From assembly GCA_963728155.1 (NCBI GenBank), contig CAVSJF010000007.1, forward strand, positions 868,001 to 932,000: a stretch of 64,000 nt of DNA, read 5' to 3'. A program made the translations under genes and the position numbers. Source of the DNA: JACVRW01 sp963728155 (lineage in GTDB: Bacteria; Actinomycetota; Thermoleophilia; Solirubrobacterales; Thermoleophilaceae). Shown one piece after another: positions 1 through 8,181 of the stretch; position 1 is the stretch's first letter, and each line of letters begins with the position of its first letter. Under the pieces are notes generated by a model. That model saw only the letters and a program-made list of their open reading frames with translations. It searched no databases and was not told the DNA's origin.

Positions 1-258
1 TTCGTGGCTGCCGGCTTCGCGCGGGCGGTGAGCGCGGGTCTGCTGGGTCGCGATTACTCGGCGGCGGCGCGAGCTGCCTGGGCGAGCACCGCTCGCAACG
101 TCGGCGCCGACGGAATCCTTCGGCAGGTCTCGGCCAACGTCTGGGCCTGCACCGTGCGCTCCCACTACGCGAACGTGCCGCTTGGCGCCGTGGTGCCCTG
201 GGGCCAGGGGCCGCTCCTACTGGCCGCGAGCGAGCACTGGGCGGGCGAGTCGAGCTGA
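1..258 (+). CDS. C-terminal fragment of a GH88/GH105-type glycoside hydrolase
   Basis: The frame is open from the window edge to TGA at 256-258, so only the last ~85 residues are present. The segment VPWGQGPLLLAASE near the end matches the closing motif of family 88/105 unsaturated glucuronyl/rhamnogalacturonyl hydrolases, in which the WGQGP loop sits beside the active site of the alpha/alpha barrel. A preceding stretch with Gly and Trp (DGILRQVSANVW) fits the same fold. The next gene starts inside its stop codon (TGATG), so the two are likely co-transcribed. The family call rests on one strong motif; the catalytic Asp lies outside the window. Confidence 0.6.
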   Translation, partial: FVAAGFARAVSAGLLGRDYSAAARAAWASTARNVGADGILRQVSANVWACTVRSHYANVPLGAVVPWGQGPLLLAASEHWAGESS

Positions 259-1000
259 TGCGCGAGGGGCGGGGAGTGCTGGTAACCGGCGCCGCCAACG
301 GGATCGGCCGGGCCACCGCGGCCCGCTTGGCCGAAGCCGGGGCGCGCGTGTGCGCGCTCGACCGCGAGCAGGGTCCGACACATCGACGGGCGGCGCCGCG
401 ATCGTCGCCGACCTGGGCGAAACCGAGGCCCTGCCCGGACTGGTCGCGGAGGCCGAGCAGCTCGTGGGGCCGCTGGACGCGCTGGTCAACGTGGCCGGGA
501 TCTGGGAGCCGCAGGGCAGCCTCGAGCTGTCCGTGGCCGGATTGCGGCACACGCTGGCCGTGAACCTCGAGGCCCCGGTCCTGCTGGCCGGCACGGCGGC
601 GCGCGGGATGGCCGAGCGGGGCTACGGGAGGATCGTGAGCGTGACCTCGGTGCACGCCCGGGTGTCGGCGCTGGAGGGCTTGGCCTACGACGCCTCGAAG
701 GCCGGCCTCGAAGGAGCCACGCGCACCCTGGGCATCGAGCTCGCCCCCCATGGCGTGCTGGCCAACGCCGTGGCGCCCGGCTTCGTGGCCACGGGCATGG
801 GCGGCTCGGCCGAGGGCGTGGACGTGCTCCAGAGCGAGCCGCTGCGGCGCTCCTACGTGGAGGAGGGCCGGGTGCCCATGCGGCGCAGCGCCACGGCGAG
901 CGAGATCGCCGAGTGCATCCTGTGGCTGGCCGGCCCGGGCAACACCTACGTGACCGGGCAGACGGTGACGATCGACGGCGGCCTCACGGCTACGTTCTGA
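258..1000 (+). CDS. SDR-family NAD(P)-dependent dehydrogenase, one frameshift
   Basis: A short-chain dehydrogenase of about 247 residues. It starts at ATG 258 with the cofactor motif TGAANGIG, continues with VNVAGIW (NNAG-like), the catalytic YDASK and the C-terminal VTGQTVTIDGG. The reading frame changes near 371-373: codons upstream are in frame with 258, and from SDTSTGGAAIVADL onward they are two positions on. Adding one G to the GGG run restores a single uninterrupted protein, so a 1-nt deletion (probably sequencing error) is the simplest explanation. Its position between a GH88/105-like hydrolase and an FAH hydrolase suggests a sugar or sugar-acid dehydrogenase, which is inference. Confidence 0.8.
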
Positions 1001-2091
1001 GCACGGTGCGCAGGCCGCGCGCCGCCCGCGCCGCGTCGAAGGCCTGGTTGATGTCCTCGAGCGCGAAGCGCTCGCCCACCAGCTCGTCGAGCTTCAGCGC
1101 CCCCGCGCGGTAGAGATCGAGGATGCGCGGCACCAGCAGCGCCGGGCTGACCGATCCGTAGGCCGAGCCGACGATCCGGCGCTCGTAGGTGACCAGGTCC
1201 AGCATGTCCACCGGCACCGGGCGGCCCTGAGGCGCCAGGCCCACGATGGCGGCGGTTCCCCCCGGCCTGCAGCAGCTCGACGCCCAGCGTCATCGCGTCG
1301 GCGTGCCCGGAGGTCACGATCGTCCAGTCGAGGCCCTCGCGCGGCGCGGCGGCGCGCAGCGCGTCGAGACTCTCCCGCGCGCCCGAGTCGAGCACCTCGG
1401 TGGCTCCGAAGCGCCGGGCCCAGTCGAGCCGGTCGGCGGAGGGATCGACGGCCAGCACGCTCGTGGCGCCGCGCGCCCGGGCGCCCTGGATCGCGTTGAT
1501 GCCCACCCCGCCCGCGCCGATCACCGCCCCGCGGCTGCCGGCGGGCACCTCGATGCTTGCGATGGCCGCGCCGACGCCGGTGAGCACGGCGCATCCGAGC
1601 AGCGCCCCGGCCTCGTCGGACACGTCGTCGGGCAGCGCGATCAGGCTGCGCTCCGCCACCACGGCGTGGTGTGAGAAGCAGGCGAGCAGCGAGTAGGCGC
1701 TGATCGCCTCCCCGTCCTGGGTGATGGGCGAGCTGCCGGTGGTCAGCCGGCCCGCGCCCATGGCGTCGAGGGAGTCCTGGCAGAGGATGGGCTGCCCCCT
1801 CAGGCAGTGGGCGCAGCGCCCGCAGCCGGGGGCCGAGCTGAGCAGCACGCGCGTCCCGGGCTCGACCGCCACGCCCGGTCCGACCTCCTCGACCACGCCC
1901 GCGCCCTCGTGCCCGAGCACCGCGGGCAGGGGGTAGTCCCATTCGCCGTCGGCCTGGCCGACGTCGCTGTGGCAGACGCCGGCCGCGGTGAGCCTGACCA
2001 GCGCCTCGCCGCGCCCGGGGCCGCGCAGCTGCACTTGCTCGATTGCTTGCGGGGCGCCGAAGGCGCGCAGGACGGCGGCTCGAGTGACCAT
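990..2091 (-). CDS. Zinc-dependent medium-chain alcohol dehydrogenase, one frameshift
   Basis: About 367 residues of an MDR-superfamily dehydrogenase. The catalytic zinc site appears as GVCHSD and GHEGAGVVEEVG, and the structural zinc lobe as CGRCAHCLRGQPILC. The Rossmann motif is GAGGVGINAIQGA. Start is ATG at 2091-2089. After LLQAGG the frame breaks at the six-C run 1258-1263 (plus strand); removing one C restores TAAIVGLAPQGRPVPVDML and the remaining C-terminal third to TAG at 992-990. It is convergent with the SDR, overlapping its last codons, and divergent from the FAH gene. Substrate unknown; an alcohol or sugar fits the neighbours. Confidence 0.85.
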
Positions 2092-2107
2092 ATGATGCCC
2101 GGCCATT

Positions 2108-2929
2108 ATGCGGATCGGGTGTGCACGGGTGGGCGAGGAGGAGCGTCTGGTGGTCGCGGGCGAAGGGGGCCTGACGGCGGTGTCGGACCCCGGCGTGACG
2201 CTCATCGACGCCATGCGCGACCCTGGGCTGATCGACCCGCAGCCCAGCGGCGAGTCGGTGGATCCTGACGCCCTCCTGGCCCCGCTGCGGCCGGGCAAGG
2301 TGGTGGCCATAGGCCTCAACTACCGCGACCACGTGCGCGAGACGGGCATGGAGGTGCCCGAGCGCCCGCTTGTGTTCGCCAAGTTTCCCTCCAGCGTGAT
2401 CGGGCCCGGGGCGCCGATCGAGATCGATCCAGCTCTGACCGAGCGCGTCGACTGGGAGGTCGAGCTGGCGGTGGTGATCGGGCGTCGAACGCGACGCGTG
2501 TCCCGCGACGAAGCGCTGGGCGCCGTGTACGGCTACACCGCCGGCAACGACGTCTCCGCCCGCGACGTCCAGTTCGCCGACGGCCAATGGACCCGCGGCA
2601 AGAGCTTCGACGGCTTCTGTCCCCTCGGCCCGTTGGTGGTGACGGCCGACGAGGTGCCCGATCCTCAGGCGCTGTCGCTCGAGACCACGGTGAACGGCGA
2701 GGTGATGCAGGAGTCGTCGACCGCCGAGATGGTGTTCGGGGTGGCCGAGCTGATCGAGTTCTGCTCGGCGTCCTTCACGCTCGAGCCGGGCGACGTGATG
2801 CTCACCGGCACCCCCTGGGGTTGCGGCGAGTTCATGGACCCCAAGCGCAGCCTGAAGCCGGGCGACGAGGTCGTGGTGTCGGTGGGCGGCGTGGGCAGCC
2901 TCCGCAACCCGGTGGCCGAGGCGCCCTAG
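2108..2929 (+). CDS. Fumarylacetoacetate hydrolase (FAH) family protein
   Basis: A 273-residue FAH-fold hydrolase or isomerase acting on beta-diketo or 2-oxo acids in the cytoplasm. GLNYRDHVRE and VDWEVELAVVIG carry the family metal ligands (E-x-E), followed by GNDVSARDVQ, RGKSFDGFCPLGP and TGTPWGCGEFM. Length matches single-domain members such as 2,4-diketo-3-deoxy-sugar-acid hydrolases and homoprotocatechuate-pathway isomerases. It lies divergently from the alcohol dehydrogenase with only 16 bp between starts. With the SDR and the GH88/105-like gene it could form part of a non-phosphorylative deoxy-sugar pathway, but aromatic catabolism cannot be excluded. Confidence 0.85.
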   Translation: MRIGCARVGEEERLVVAGEGGLTAVSDPGVTLIDAMRDPGLIDPQPSGESVDPDALLAPLRPGKVVAIGLNYRDHVRETGMEVPERPLVFAKFPSSVIGPGAPIEIDPALTERVDWEVELAVVIGRRTRRVSRDEALGAVYGYTAGNDVSARDVQFADGQWTRGKSFDGFCPLGPLVVTADEVPDPQALSLETTVNGEVMQESSTAEMVFGVAELIEFCSASFTLEPGDVMLTGTPWGCGEFMDPKRSLKPGDEVVVSVGGVGSLRNPVAEAP

Positions 2930-4092
2930 CTCAGACGTTCGACCAGCATGGCCTGGCCCTGCCCGCCGGCCACGCACATCGTCTCGAGCCCGATGGTGCC
3001 GTCGTCGCTCTCGAGGCCGTTCAGCAGCGTGGTCATGATGCGGGCGCCGGTCATGCCGAAGGGGTGTCCCAGGGCGATTGCGCCCCCGTGGCGGTTGAGC
3101 TTCTCGAGCGGGATGTCGCACTCGCTCATGATCGGGATCACCTGGGCGGCGAAGGCCTCGTTGAGCTCGACCGCATCCACGTCGTCGATGGTCATCCCGG
3201 CGCGCTCGAGCACTTTTTCGATGGCCCCGATCGGCGCCACGCCCATGTACTCGGGCTCGATCGCGGCCGTGGCGGAGCTGACGATGCGGGCGCGCGGCTC
3301 GAGCCCCAGCTCCTTCGCCTTGGCGTCCGACATCACGAGCGCCGCCGCCGCCCCGTCGTTCAACGGGCAGGAGTTGCCGGCGGTGACCTTCCCGCCGTCC
3401 TCCCTGAACACCGGGTCGAGCTGGGACAGCTTCTCGAGCGTCGAGCTTGCGCGCGGGCCGTCGTCGTTGGCGATCGTGGTGCCGTCGGGAAGGGTCACGG
3501 GGACGATCTCGCGGTCGAAGAACCCGTTCTCCTGTGATTGCACGGCCAGCTCCTGTGATCGCTGGGCGTACTTGTCCATGTCGGCGCGGCTGACCTCGTA
3601 GCGGTCGGCCACGTTCTCGGCCGTTAGCCCCATGGAGATGTAGGCGTCGGGGTCACCGTTGTTGCCCTGCAGGCGCTCGTTCTGATCCTGGGGCCGCGCG
3701 CCCTCCACGGACTCGTTGTAGCGCGATACCCACTCCACGCCGGCGGCGATGTAGGCGTCGCCCTGCCCCGCTACGACCGAGTTGGCGGCCTGGCGGATCG
3801 ACTCCAGCGACGAGGCGCAGTAGCGCGAGACCGTCACGCCGTTGGTGCCCATCGGGAGACGCTCGGAGAGCAGCGCGATGATGCGGCCCATGTTGAAGCC
3901 CTGAAGCCCCTGCGGCAGGCCGACGCCGCACACCACGTCCTCCACCAGGCTGGGGTCCACCCCGGGGTTCCGCTCGAGGAGGGCGTCGATCACGAACGCG
4001 CCCATCTCATCGGGTCGGAGCTGGGCGAGCGAGCCCTTGAAGGCCCGTCCGATGGGGGTGCGAACGGCGTCGACTATCACTGCTTGGGGCAT
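2926..4092 (-). CDS. Thiolase family protein (acetyl-CoA acetyltransferase)
   Basis: A 388-residue thiolase catalysing CoA-dependent cleavage or condensation of 3-ketoacyl-CoA. The acylated cysteine is Cys92 in SRYCASSLESI, the acid/base histidines lie in NRHGGAIALGHPFGMTG, NEAFA is present, and the second catalytic cysteine is in ETMCVAGGQGQA. Start is ATG 4092-4090 (MPQAVIVDAVRTPIG), the classic thiolase N-terminus; the open frame extends further upstream but that part has no family similarity and overlaps a strong hairpin. It converges on the FAH gene with a 4-nt overlap. Probably works in fatty-acid or 3-ketoacid oxidation. Confidence 0.93.
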   Translation of the reverse strand: MPQAVIVDAVRTPIGRAFKGSLAQLRPDEMGAFVIDALLERNPGVDPSLVEDVVCGVGLPQGLQGFNMGRIIALLSERLPMGTNGVTVSRYCASSLESIRQAANSVVAGQGDAYIAAGVEWVSRYNESVEGARPQDQNERLQGNNGDPDAYISMGLTAENVADRYEVSRADMDKYAQRSQELAVQSQENGFFDREIVPVTLPDGTTIANDDGPRASSTLEKLSQLDPVFREDGGKVTAGNSCPLNDGAAAALVMSDAKAKELGLEPRARIVSSATAAIEPEYMGVAPIGAIEKVLERAGMTIDDVDAVELNEAFAAQVIPIMSECDIPLEKLNRHGGAIALGHPFGMTGARIMTTLLNGLESDDGTIGLETMCVAGGQGQAMLVERLS

Positions 4093-4124
4093 GGCGAAGA
4101 GCCTACCTACCGCCCTGCGGCAGC

Positions 4125-4187
4125 ACGGGAGGGTCCGCGGAGGGGGCGTTTCAGGCGACGCCCCCTCCGCGCTGACGACCCTCCCGT
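4125..4187. other. Nested perfect hairpin between divergent thiolase and sigma-factor genes
   Basis: An inner 14-bp perfect stem (4136-4149 with 4158-4171, loop 4150-4157) is enclosed by an outer 10-bp perfect stem (ACGGGAGGGT at 4125-4134 with ACCCTCCCGT at 4178-4187). The two stems are separated by 1 nt on one side and 6 nt on the other. No U-run follows on either strand, so a simple intrinsic terminator is unlikely and both flanking genes point away from it. It may be a cruciform, a regulator site or a dispersed intergenic repeat. Confidence 0.7.
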
Positions 4188-4339
4188 CCCGCGACGCGGC
4201 TCGAGCCCCTGCTGGCCACACCCGACCCGTCCCGGGGAGGGTGGAGAGCTCGAGTCCAACCGTTGAGACGCACCGGGTGGCCGAATGTTGGAAACAAGCG
4301 CGGTTTGGGAGGTGCGAAAAACGGAAATCGGGCAAGAAG

Positions 4340-5653
4340 ATGGCCGTACGCGCGCCGTGGAGGCCGACCGCTCGCAGGTCGCCCGGGGACCTCGAGCACG
4401 AGGAGGACCGGCGGCTGGCCGCTCTCGCCGCGGACGGCGACGAGGCCGCCTTCGAGGCGATCTTCGAACGCCATCACCGTGGGCTTCTCACGTTCAGCCG
4501 CCACCTGCTCGGTTCGCAGGAGGAGGCCGAGGACGCGTTGCAGCACACCTTCACCGCGGCCCACCGCCGGCTGGTAGAGCACGGGCCGCCGGATCACCTG
4601 AGGGCGTGGCTCTACGCCAGCGCGCGAAACCGCTGCTACAGCATGCTGCGGGCACGCCGCGAGCTGCCGCAGGACGGTCTCCCGGAGGCGGCCGTGTGGA
4701 TGCCCGAGGAGGTGGAGCGCCGCAGCGACCTGCGCGACCTGCTCTCCGACATCGAACGGCTGCCCGACGACCAGCGCTCGGCGCTCGTGCTGGCGGAGAT
4801 CGAGGATCTCGGGCACGCCGAGGTGGCCGAGGTGATCGGCTGTCCGCCCGACAAGGTCCGCTCGCTCGTGTTCCAGGCCCGCACGACCCTGGGCGGGTGG
4901 CGCGAGGCGCGCTCGATCTCGTGCCGCGACGTGCGCGAGGAACTGGCTATCGCCCGCGGTCCCGAGCTGCGCCGCGCCTGGCTGACCCGCCACCTCGCCG
5001 TCTGCCCGGACTGCGCGGCCTTCCGCGAGGACGTCGCTGACCAGCGCCGGCGCGTGGCCCTGCTGCTGCCTCCGGTCCCGATCGCCCTGGCGCTCAAGGA
5101 GGGCATGCTCGAGGCCGCGGTGGGTGGCTTGGCCGGTGGAGCCGCCGCGGCCGGAGCCGGTGGCGCCGCAGCCGGCGGCGGCATCGCCACCGCGGTGAAG
5201 GTGGGTGCCGCCGCCCTTGTGATCGGCGGCGCGGGAGTGGCCGGCTTCGAGAGCCTGAGGGGAGACGGCAACAAGGGCTCCGCCCCAACGCCCACGGAGT
5301 CCAATTCGGCCCCCGCGGTCGAGGAGCCCCAGGCGTCCGGGACCGCGCAGCCCTCCGGCGGCCAGGGCGCCACGACGAAGAAAAAGCGCACCAACAAGCG
5401 CCTGACCGCTCGCGAGCGAACCGAGCAGCCTGGCGCAACGGAAAGTGTCGAGGAGTCGACCGCCCCCGCTCAGGTCAACCCAGCCGGGGCGGTTCCCGAG
5501 CCGCCCCCGGTGCCGGCGCCCAAGCCCGCGCCCAAACCCGCGCCCCCGCCCGAGGCGGGCCTCGAGGCCGATGTCCCGCCGACCCCGGTCACCCCCAGCG
5601 AGGGCGAGATCCGCGCCGCGCCGCCAGCCGAGCCCACGGACCTCGTGCCCTGA
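4340..5653 (+). CDS. ECF sigma factor fused to an anti-sigma-like zinc motif and a membrane segment
   Basis: A 437-residue protein. Residues ~38-105 form sigma region 2 (FEAIFERHHRGLLTF and DALQHTFTAAHRRL); ~130-185 form region 4 with HTH AEVAEVIGCPPDKVRSLV. Residues 195-226 hold a C-x22-H-x3-C-x2-C array (C195, H218, C222, C225) like the zinc-binding anti-sigma (ZAS/zf-HC2) domain. A Gly/Ala-rich membrane segment follows (~285-303), then a long Pro/Lys/Glu-rich tail. Sigma and anti-sigma functions are therefore in one membrane-attached chain, as in some actinobacterial ECF groups. Start is ATG 4340, because the frame further upstream runs through the hairpin region and lacks similarity. The tail overlaps the next gene's probable start. 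Confidence 0.82.
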   Translation: MAVRAPWRPTARRSPGDLEHEEDRRLAALAADGDEAAFEAIFERHHRGLLTFSRHLLGSQEEAEDALQHTFTAAHRRLVEHGPPDHLRAWLYASARNRCYSMLRARRELPQDGLPEAAVWMPEEVERRSDLRDLLSDIERLPDDQRSALVLAEIEDLGHAEVAEVIGCPPDKVRSLVFQARTTLGGWREARSISCRDVREELAIARGPELRRAWLTRHLAVCPDCAAFREDVADQRRRVALLLPPVPIALALKEGMLEAAVGGLAGGAAAAGAGGAAAGGGIATAVKVGAAALVIGGAGVAGFESLRGDGNKGSAPTPTESNSAPAVEEPQASGTAQPSGGQGATTKKKRTNKRLTARERTEQPGATESVEESTAPAQVNPAGAVPEPPPVPAPKPAPKPAPPPEAGLEADVPPTPVTPSEGEIRAAPPAEPTDLVP

Positions 5654-6656
5654 CCTGACCGCGCTCGAGGCCGCCGTCGACTCGCTGGCCGCCGCTGAGG
5701 GCTTTTCCGGCGTGGTCCGGCGGGATCGCGCCGGCGAGGTCGAGTTGGCGAGGGCCTACGGCATGGCGGACCGCCGCCACGCGATCGCCAACACCCTCGA
5801 CACACAGTTCGCCACCGCGAGCGCCACCAAGGGCCTCACGGCGCTCACCGTGGTGAGCCTGATCGAGGACGGCGCGCTCGCGCTGGACACCCCGGCGCGG
5901 GCAATTCTCGGCGACGACCTGCCGCTGATCGAAGACGACGTGACCGTCGAGCACCTGCTCGCGCACCGCTCCGGCATCGGCGACTACGTCGATGAGGACG
6001 CCGGTCTCGACCTGGACGACTACCTGCTGCCGGTTCCCGTGTCCGAGCTCACGACGACGGAGAGCTACCTGACTGTGCTCGGTGGCCATCCCCCCAAGTT
6101 CCGGGCCGGGGAGGCGTTCTCCTATTGCAACGGCGGCTATGTCGTCCTGGCCCTGATCGCCGAGCGGGCGGGCGGCGCGCCGTTCCACGAGCTGGTGCGG
6201 CGGTGCGTGTGCGAGCCGGCGGGCATGGGGGACACGCTGTTCCTGCGCTCCGACGAGCTACCCGGGCGGGCCGCGATCGGATACCTGCAGGCAGACGGCG
6301 TGTGGAGGACGAACGTCTTCAACCTGCCGGTGAGGGGCAGCGGCGACGGCGGCGTCTACTCGACGGCGGCGGACGTCAGCGCTCTGTGGAGCGCCTTCTT
6401 CGCCGGCCGAATCGTGTCCCCCCGCTGGGTGGCGGAGATGGTTCGCCGGCGCAGCGACGCTCAGGAGGACGATGACGGCTACGGCCTGGGCTTCTGGCTG
6501 CACGGGCCCGGTAACGCGGTGATGCTGGAGGGCCAGGACGCCGGCGTCTCCTTCCGCAGCGTTCACGACCCCGCATCCCAAACCACTTTCACCGTGCTTT
6601 CGAACACCTCGGAGGGCGCGTGGCCGATCGCGCGCCTTCTCGACCGACTGACCTAG
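5571..6656 (+). CDS. Serine hydrolase, beta-lactamase/D-Ala-D-Ala peptidase-like (family S12)
   Basis: About 361 residues. The catalytic SxxK is S84-A-T-K87 in ATASATKGLTALT, the second motif is YCN in EAFSYCNGGYVVLAL, and VEHLLAHRSGIGDY is typical of class C-like serine hydrolases. The third motif, usually HxG, is less clear (GQDAGVSF). No signal peptide is visible. ATG 5571 is the only nearby ATG in frame; it overlaps the sigma-factor tail by 83 nt and the first ~28 residues are low-complexity, so translation may begin elsewhere. The stop overlaps the convergent SDR stop. Substrate unknown. Confidence 0.78.
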   Translation: MSRRPRSPPARARSAPRRQPSPRTSCPDLTALEAAVDSLAAAEGFSGVVRRDRAGEVELARAYGMADRRHAIANTLDTQFATASATKGLTALTVVSLIEDGALALDTPARAILGDDLPLIEDDVTVEHLLAHRSGIGDYVDEDAGLDLDDYLLPVPVSELTTTESYLTVLGGHPPKFRAGEAFSYCNGGYVVLALIAERAGGAPFHELVRRCVCEPAGMGDTLFLRSDELPGRAAIGYLQADGVWRTNVFNLPVRGSGDGGVYSTAADVSALWSAFFAGRIVSPRWVAEMVRRRSDAQEDDDGYGLGFWLHGPGNAVMLEGQDAGVSFRSVHDPASQTTFTVLSNTSEGAWPIARLLDRLT

Positions 6657-7402
6657 CGCGGCGCCATCCGCAGCGCCCCGTCCAGACGGAGGACCTCGCC
6701 GTTGAGCATCGTGTTCTCGGCCACGTGGCACGCCAGCTTCGCGTACTCCTCGGGTCGCCCGAGGCGGGAGGGGAAGGGGATCTGTGCGCCCAGCGCGGCG
6801 CGCGCCTCCTCGGGGAGGCCGGCCAGCAGCGGCGTGTCGAACAGCCCCGGCGCGATCGTGCAGACGCGGATGCCCAGCCGCGCCAGGTCACGAGCCGCGG
6901 GCAGGGTGAGCCCCACCACGCCGCCCTTCGACGCCGAGTAGGCGGTCTGCCCGATCTGCCCGTCGAACGCCGCGATCGACGCGGTCATCACCACGGCGCC
7001 GCGCTCCCCCTCGGAGTCGGGCTCGTTCGCCGCCATCGCCGCCGCGGCCAGGCGCAGCACGTTGAAGGTGCCGATCAAGTTCACCCGCACCACGGTCTCG
7101 AACGGCCGCAGCGCCGCGGGTCCCTCGCGATTGACCGTCCGCTCGGCCCAGCCGATGCCCGCGCAGGACACGGCCAGGCGCAGGTCCTCGACCGAATCGA
7201 TCGCGGCTGCGATCTCCGCCTCGACGGTCACGTCGGCGCGGTGAAAGGCGCCGGACAACTCGGCCGCGATCGCCTCGCCCGCCTCCTCGTTGAGATCGGC
7301 CACGGTCACGCGGACGCCGCGGGCCGCCAGCTCGCGGGCCGTGGCTTCGCCGAGTCCCGACGCGCCGCCGGCCACGAGGGCGCCCGCGCCGTTCAGCTGC
7401 AT
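6653..7402 (-). CDS. SDR-family 3-hydroxyacyl-CoA dehydrogenase-like protein
   Basis: A 249-residue short-chain dehydrogenase. N-terminal AGGASGLGEAT is the NAD-binding TGxxxGxG motif, SCAGIGWAERT replaces NNAG, and YSASKGG holds the catalytic Tyr and Lys. The order and the C-terminus (NGEVLRLDGALRM) match the HSD17B10/2-methyl-3-hydroxybutyryl-CoA dehydrogenase branch, which often carries this NGExxRLDGAxRM ending. It would oxidise 3-hydroxyacyl-CoA in fatty-acid or branched-chain amino-acid breakdown. Start is ATG 7402. It lies 15 bp downstream of the dodecin gene on the same strand. Confidence 0.85.
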   Translation of the reverse strand: MQLNGAGALVAGGASGLGEATARELAARGVRVTVADLNEEAGEAIAAELSGAFHRADVTVEAEIAAAIDSVEDLRLAVSCAGIGWAERTVNREGPAALRPFETVVRVNLIGTFNVLRLAAAAMAANEPDSEGERGAVVMTASIAAFDGQIGQTAYSASKGGVVGLTLPAARDLARLGIRVCTIAPGLFDTPLLAGLPEEARAALGAQIPFPSRLGRPEEYAKLACHVAENTMLNGEVLRLDGALRMAPR

Positions 7403-7417
7403 CGCGAGTGGAGGGCG

Positions 7418-7624
7418 CTACTCGGAGACGCGCTCGACGAGGAAGGAGATGCGCACCAGCGCCCGCCACTCGTCCAGGTTCTCGCCGCGCAGGCCGGTGG
7501 AGACCACGTCCACGGCCTTGATGTTTCGCAGCGACTGGCGGGCGTCATCGAGCGCCGCCTTGACCGCTCCGTCCGAACTGTCGGGCGAACTGCCCACGAC
7601 CTCGATGATCTTGGTGACCGCCAC
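7418..7624 (-). CDS. Dodecin family flavin-binding protein
   Basis: A 68-residue protein of canonical dodecin length that starts with GTG at 7624. VTKIIEVVGSSPDS at the N-terminus and LRNIKAVDVVSTGL in the centre match dodecins, which assemble into hollow dodecamers storing flavin (riboflavin, FMN) or CoA. EWRALVRISFLVE supplies the last beta strand. The aromatic flavin-stacking position, usually Trp, falls in the DEWRA segment. It is divergent from the small membrane protein, leaving about 56 bp for both promoters, and may be co-transcribed with the SDR that follows. Confidence 0.93.
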   Translation of the reverse strand: MAVTKIIEVVGSSPDSSDGAVKAALDDARQSLRNIKAVDVVSTGLRGENLDEWRALVRISFLVERVSE

Positions 7625-7680
7625 GATGTCCTCCTCGGCTTGGGTTGTACGCAGCCTACTCAGCCACTAGCTTCCCCGGC

Positions 7681-8181
7681 GTGGAGGCCTCGAGCGCTCA
7701 GAGGACGGCCGGATATCTCGATCGCTCCCGGCTTTCTCCGGGGGAATACCTGGGGATGGGGGCCGCGCTCGTCCTCTTCCTGTCGCTCTGGCTCCCCTGG
7801 TTCAACACGAGCGCCGACAACCCCAACTCGCGCCTGGCCGGAGCGAGCGGTGGCGACGGCGTGAACGCCTGGCAGGTGTTCGGCACGCTCGACCTGTTGC
7901 TGGTGCTGGCCGCCACCGCGCCGTTCATCCTGTCCTGGATCATCGCCCGCGGGCACCGGCTCACCTGGAAGCCCGGCGAGGTGACGATGATCGTCGGCAT
8001 CACGGCCTTCGTGCTCATCCTCTGCAACGGCATCATCCTCGGCCGGCCCGGAGACGCGGTGGACATCGGTCTGGGCATCGGCTATTTCGTGGCGCTGATC
8101 GCCTCGGCGGGAATGCTGGTGGCCGGCTATCTGCGCCAAGCGGTGTACGGCGACCCGCGCAAGCCTCCGGGGACGATCTGA
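7681..8181 (+). CDS. Four-helix membrane protein of unknown function
   Basis: About 166 residues when started at GTG 7681; a TTG at 7645 would add 12 residues. Four hydrophobic helices are visible: MGAALVLFLSLWLPWF, LDLLLVLAATAPFILSWII, MIVGITAFVLILC and IGYFVALIASAGMLVAGYL. The first extracytoplasmic loop is Asn/Gly/Ser-rich. I do not recognise the family. The stop overlaps the fructose-bisphosphatase start by one base (TGATG), so the two are probably translated together. It is divergent from dodecin. Confidence 0.7.
   Translation: MEASSAQRTAGYLDRSRLSPGEYLGMGAALVLFLSLWLPWFNTSADNPNSRLAGASGGDGVNAWQVFGTLDLLLVLAATAPFILSWIIARGHRLTWKPGEVTMIVGITAFVLILCNGIILGRPGDAVDIGLGIGYFVALIASAGMLVAGYLRQAVYGDPRKPPGTI

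Noticed and set aside
258..1000. Programmed ribosomal frameshifting in the SDR and other interrupted genes
   Set aside because: No slippery heptamer with downstream pseudoknot is evident, the families are not known for frameshifting, and indels of both signs occur in short G/C runs.
2926..4335. Thiolase start upstream of 4092
   Set aside because: The added residues have no similarity to thiolases and would be read through the nested hairpin; MPQAVIVDAVRTPIG is the usual N-terminus.
4037..4339. Extended N-terminus of the sigma factor from 4037
   Set aside because: It would overlap the thiolase gene start and the hairpin, and the added residues show no sigma-factor similarity.
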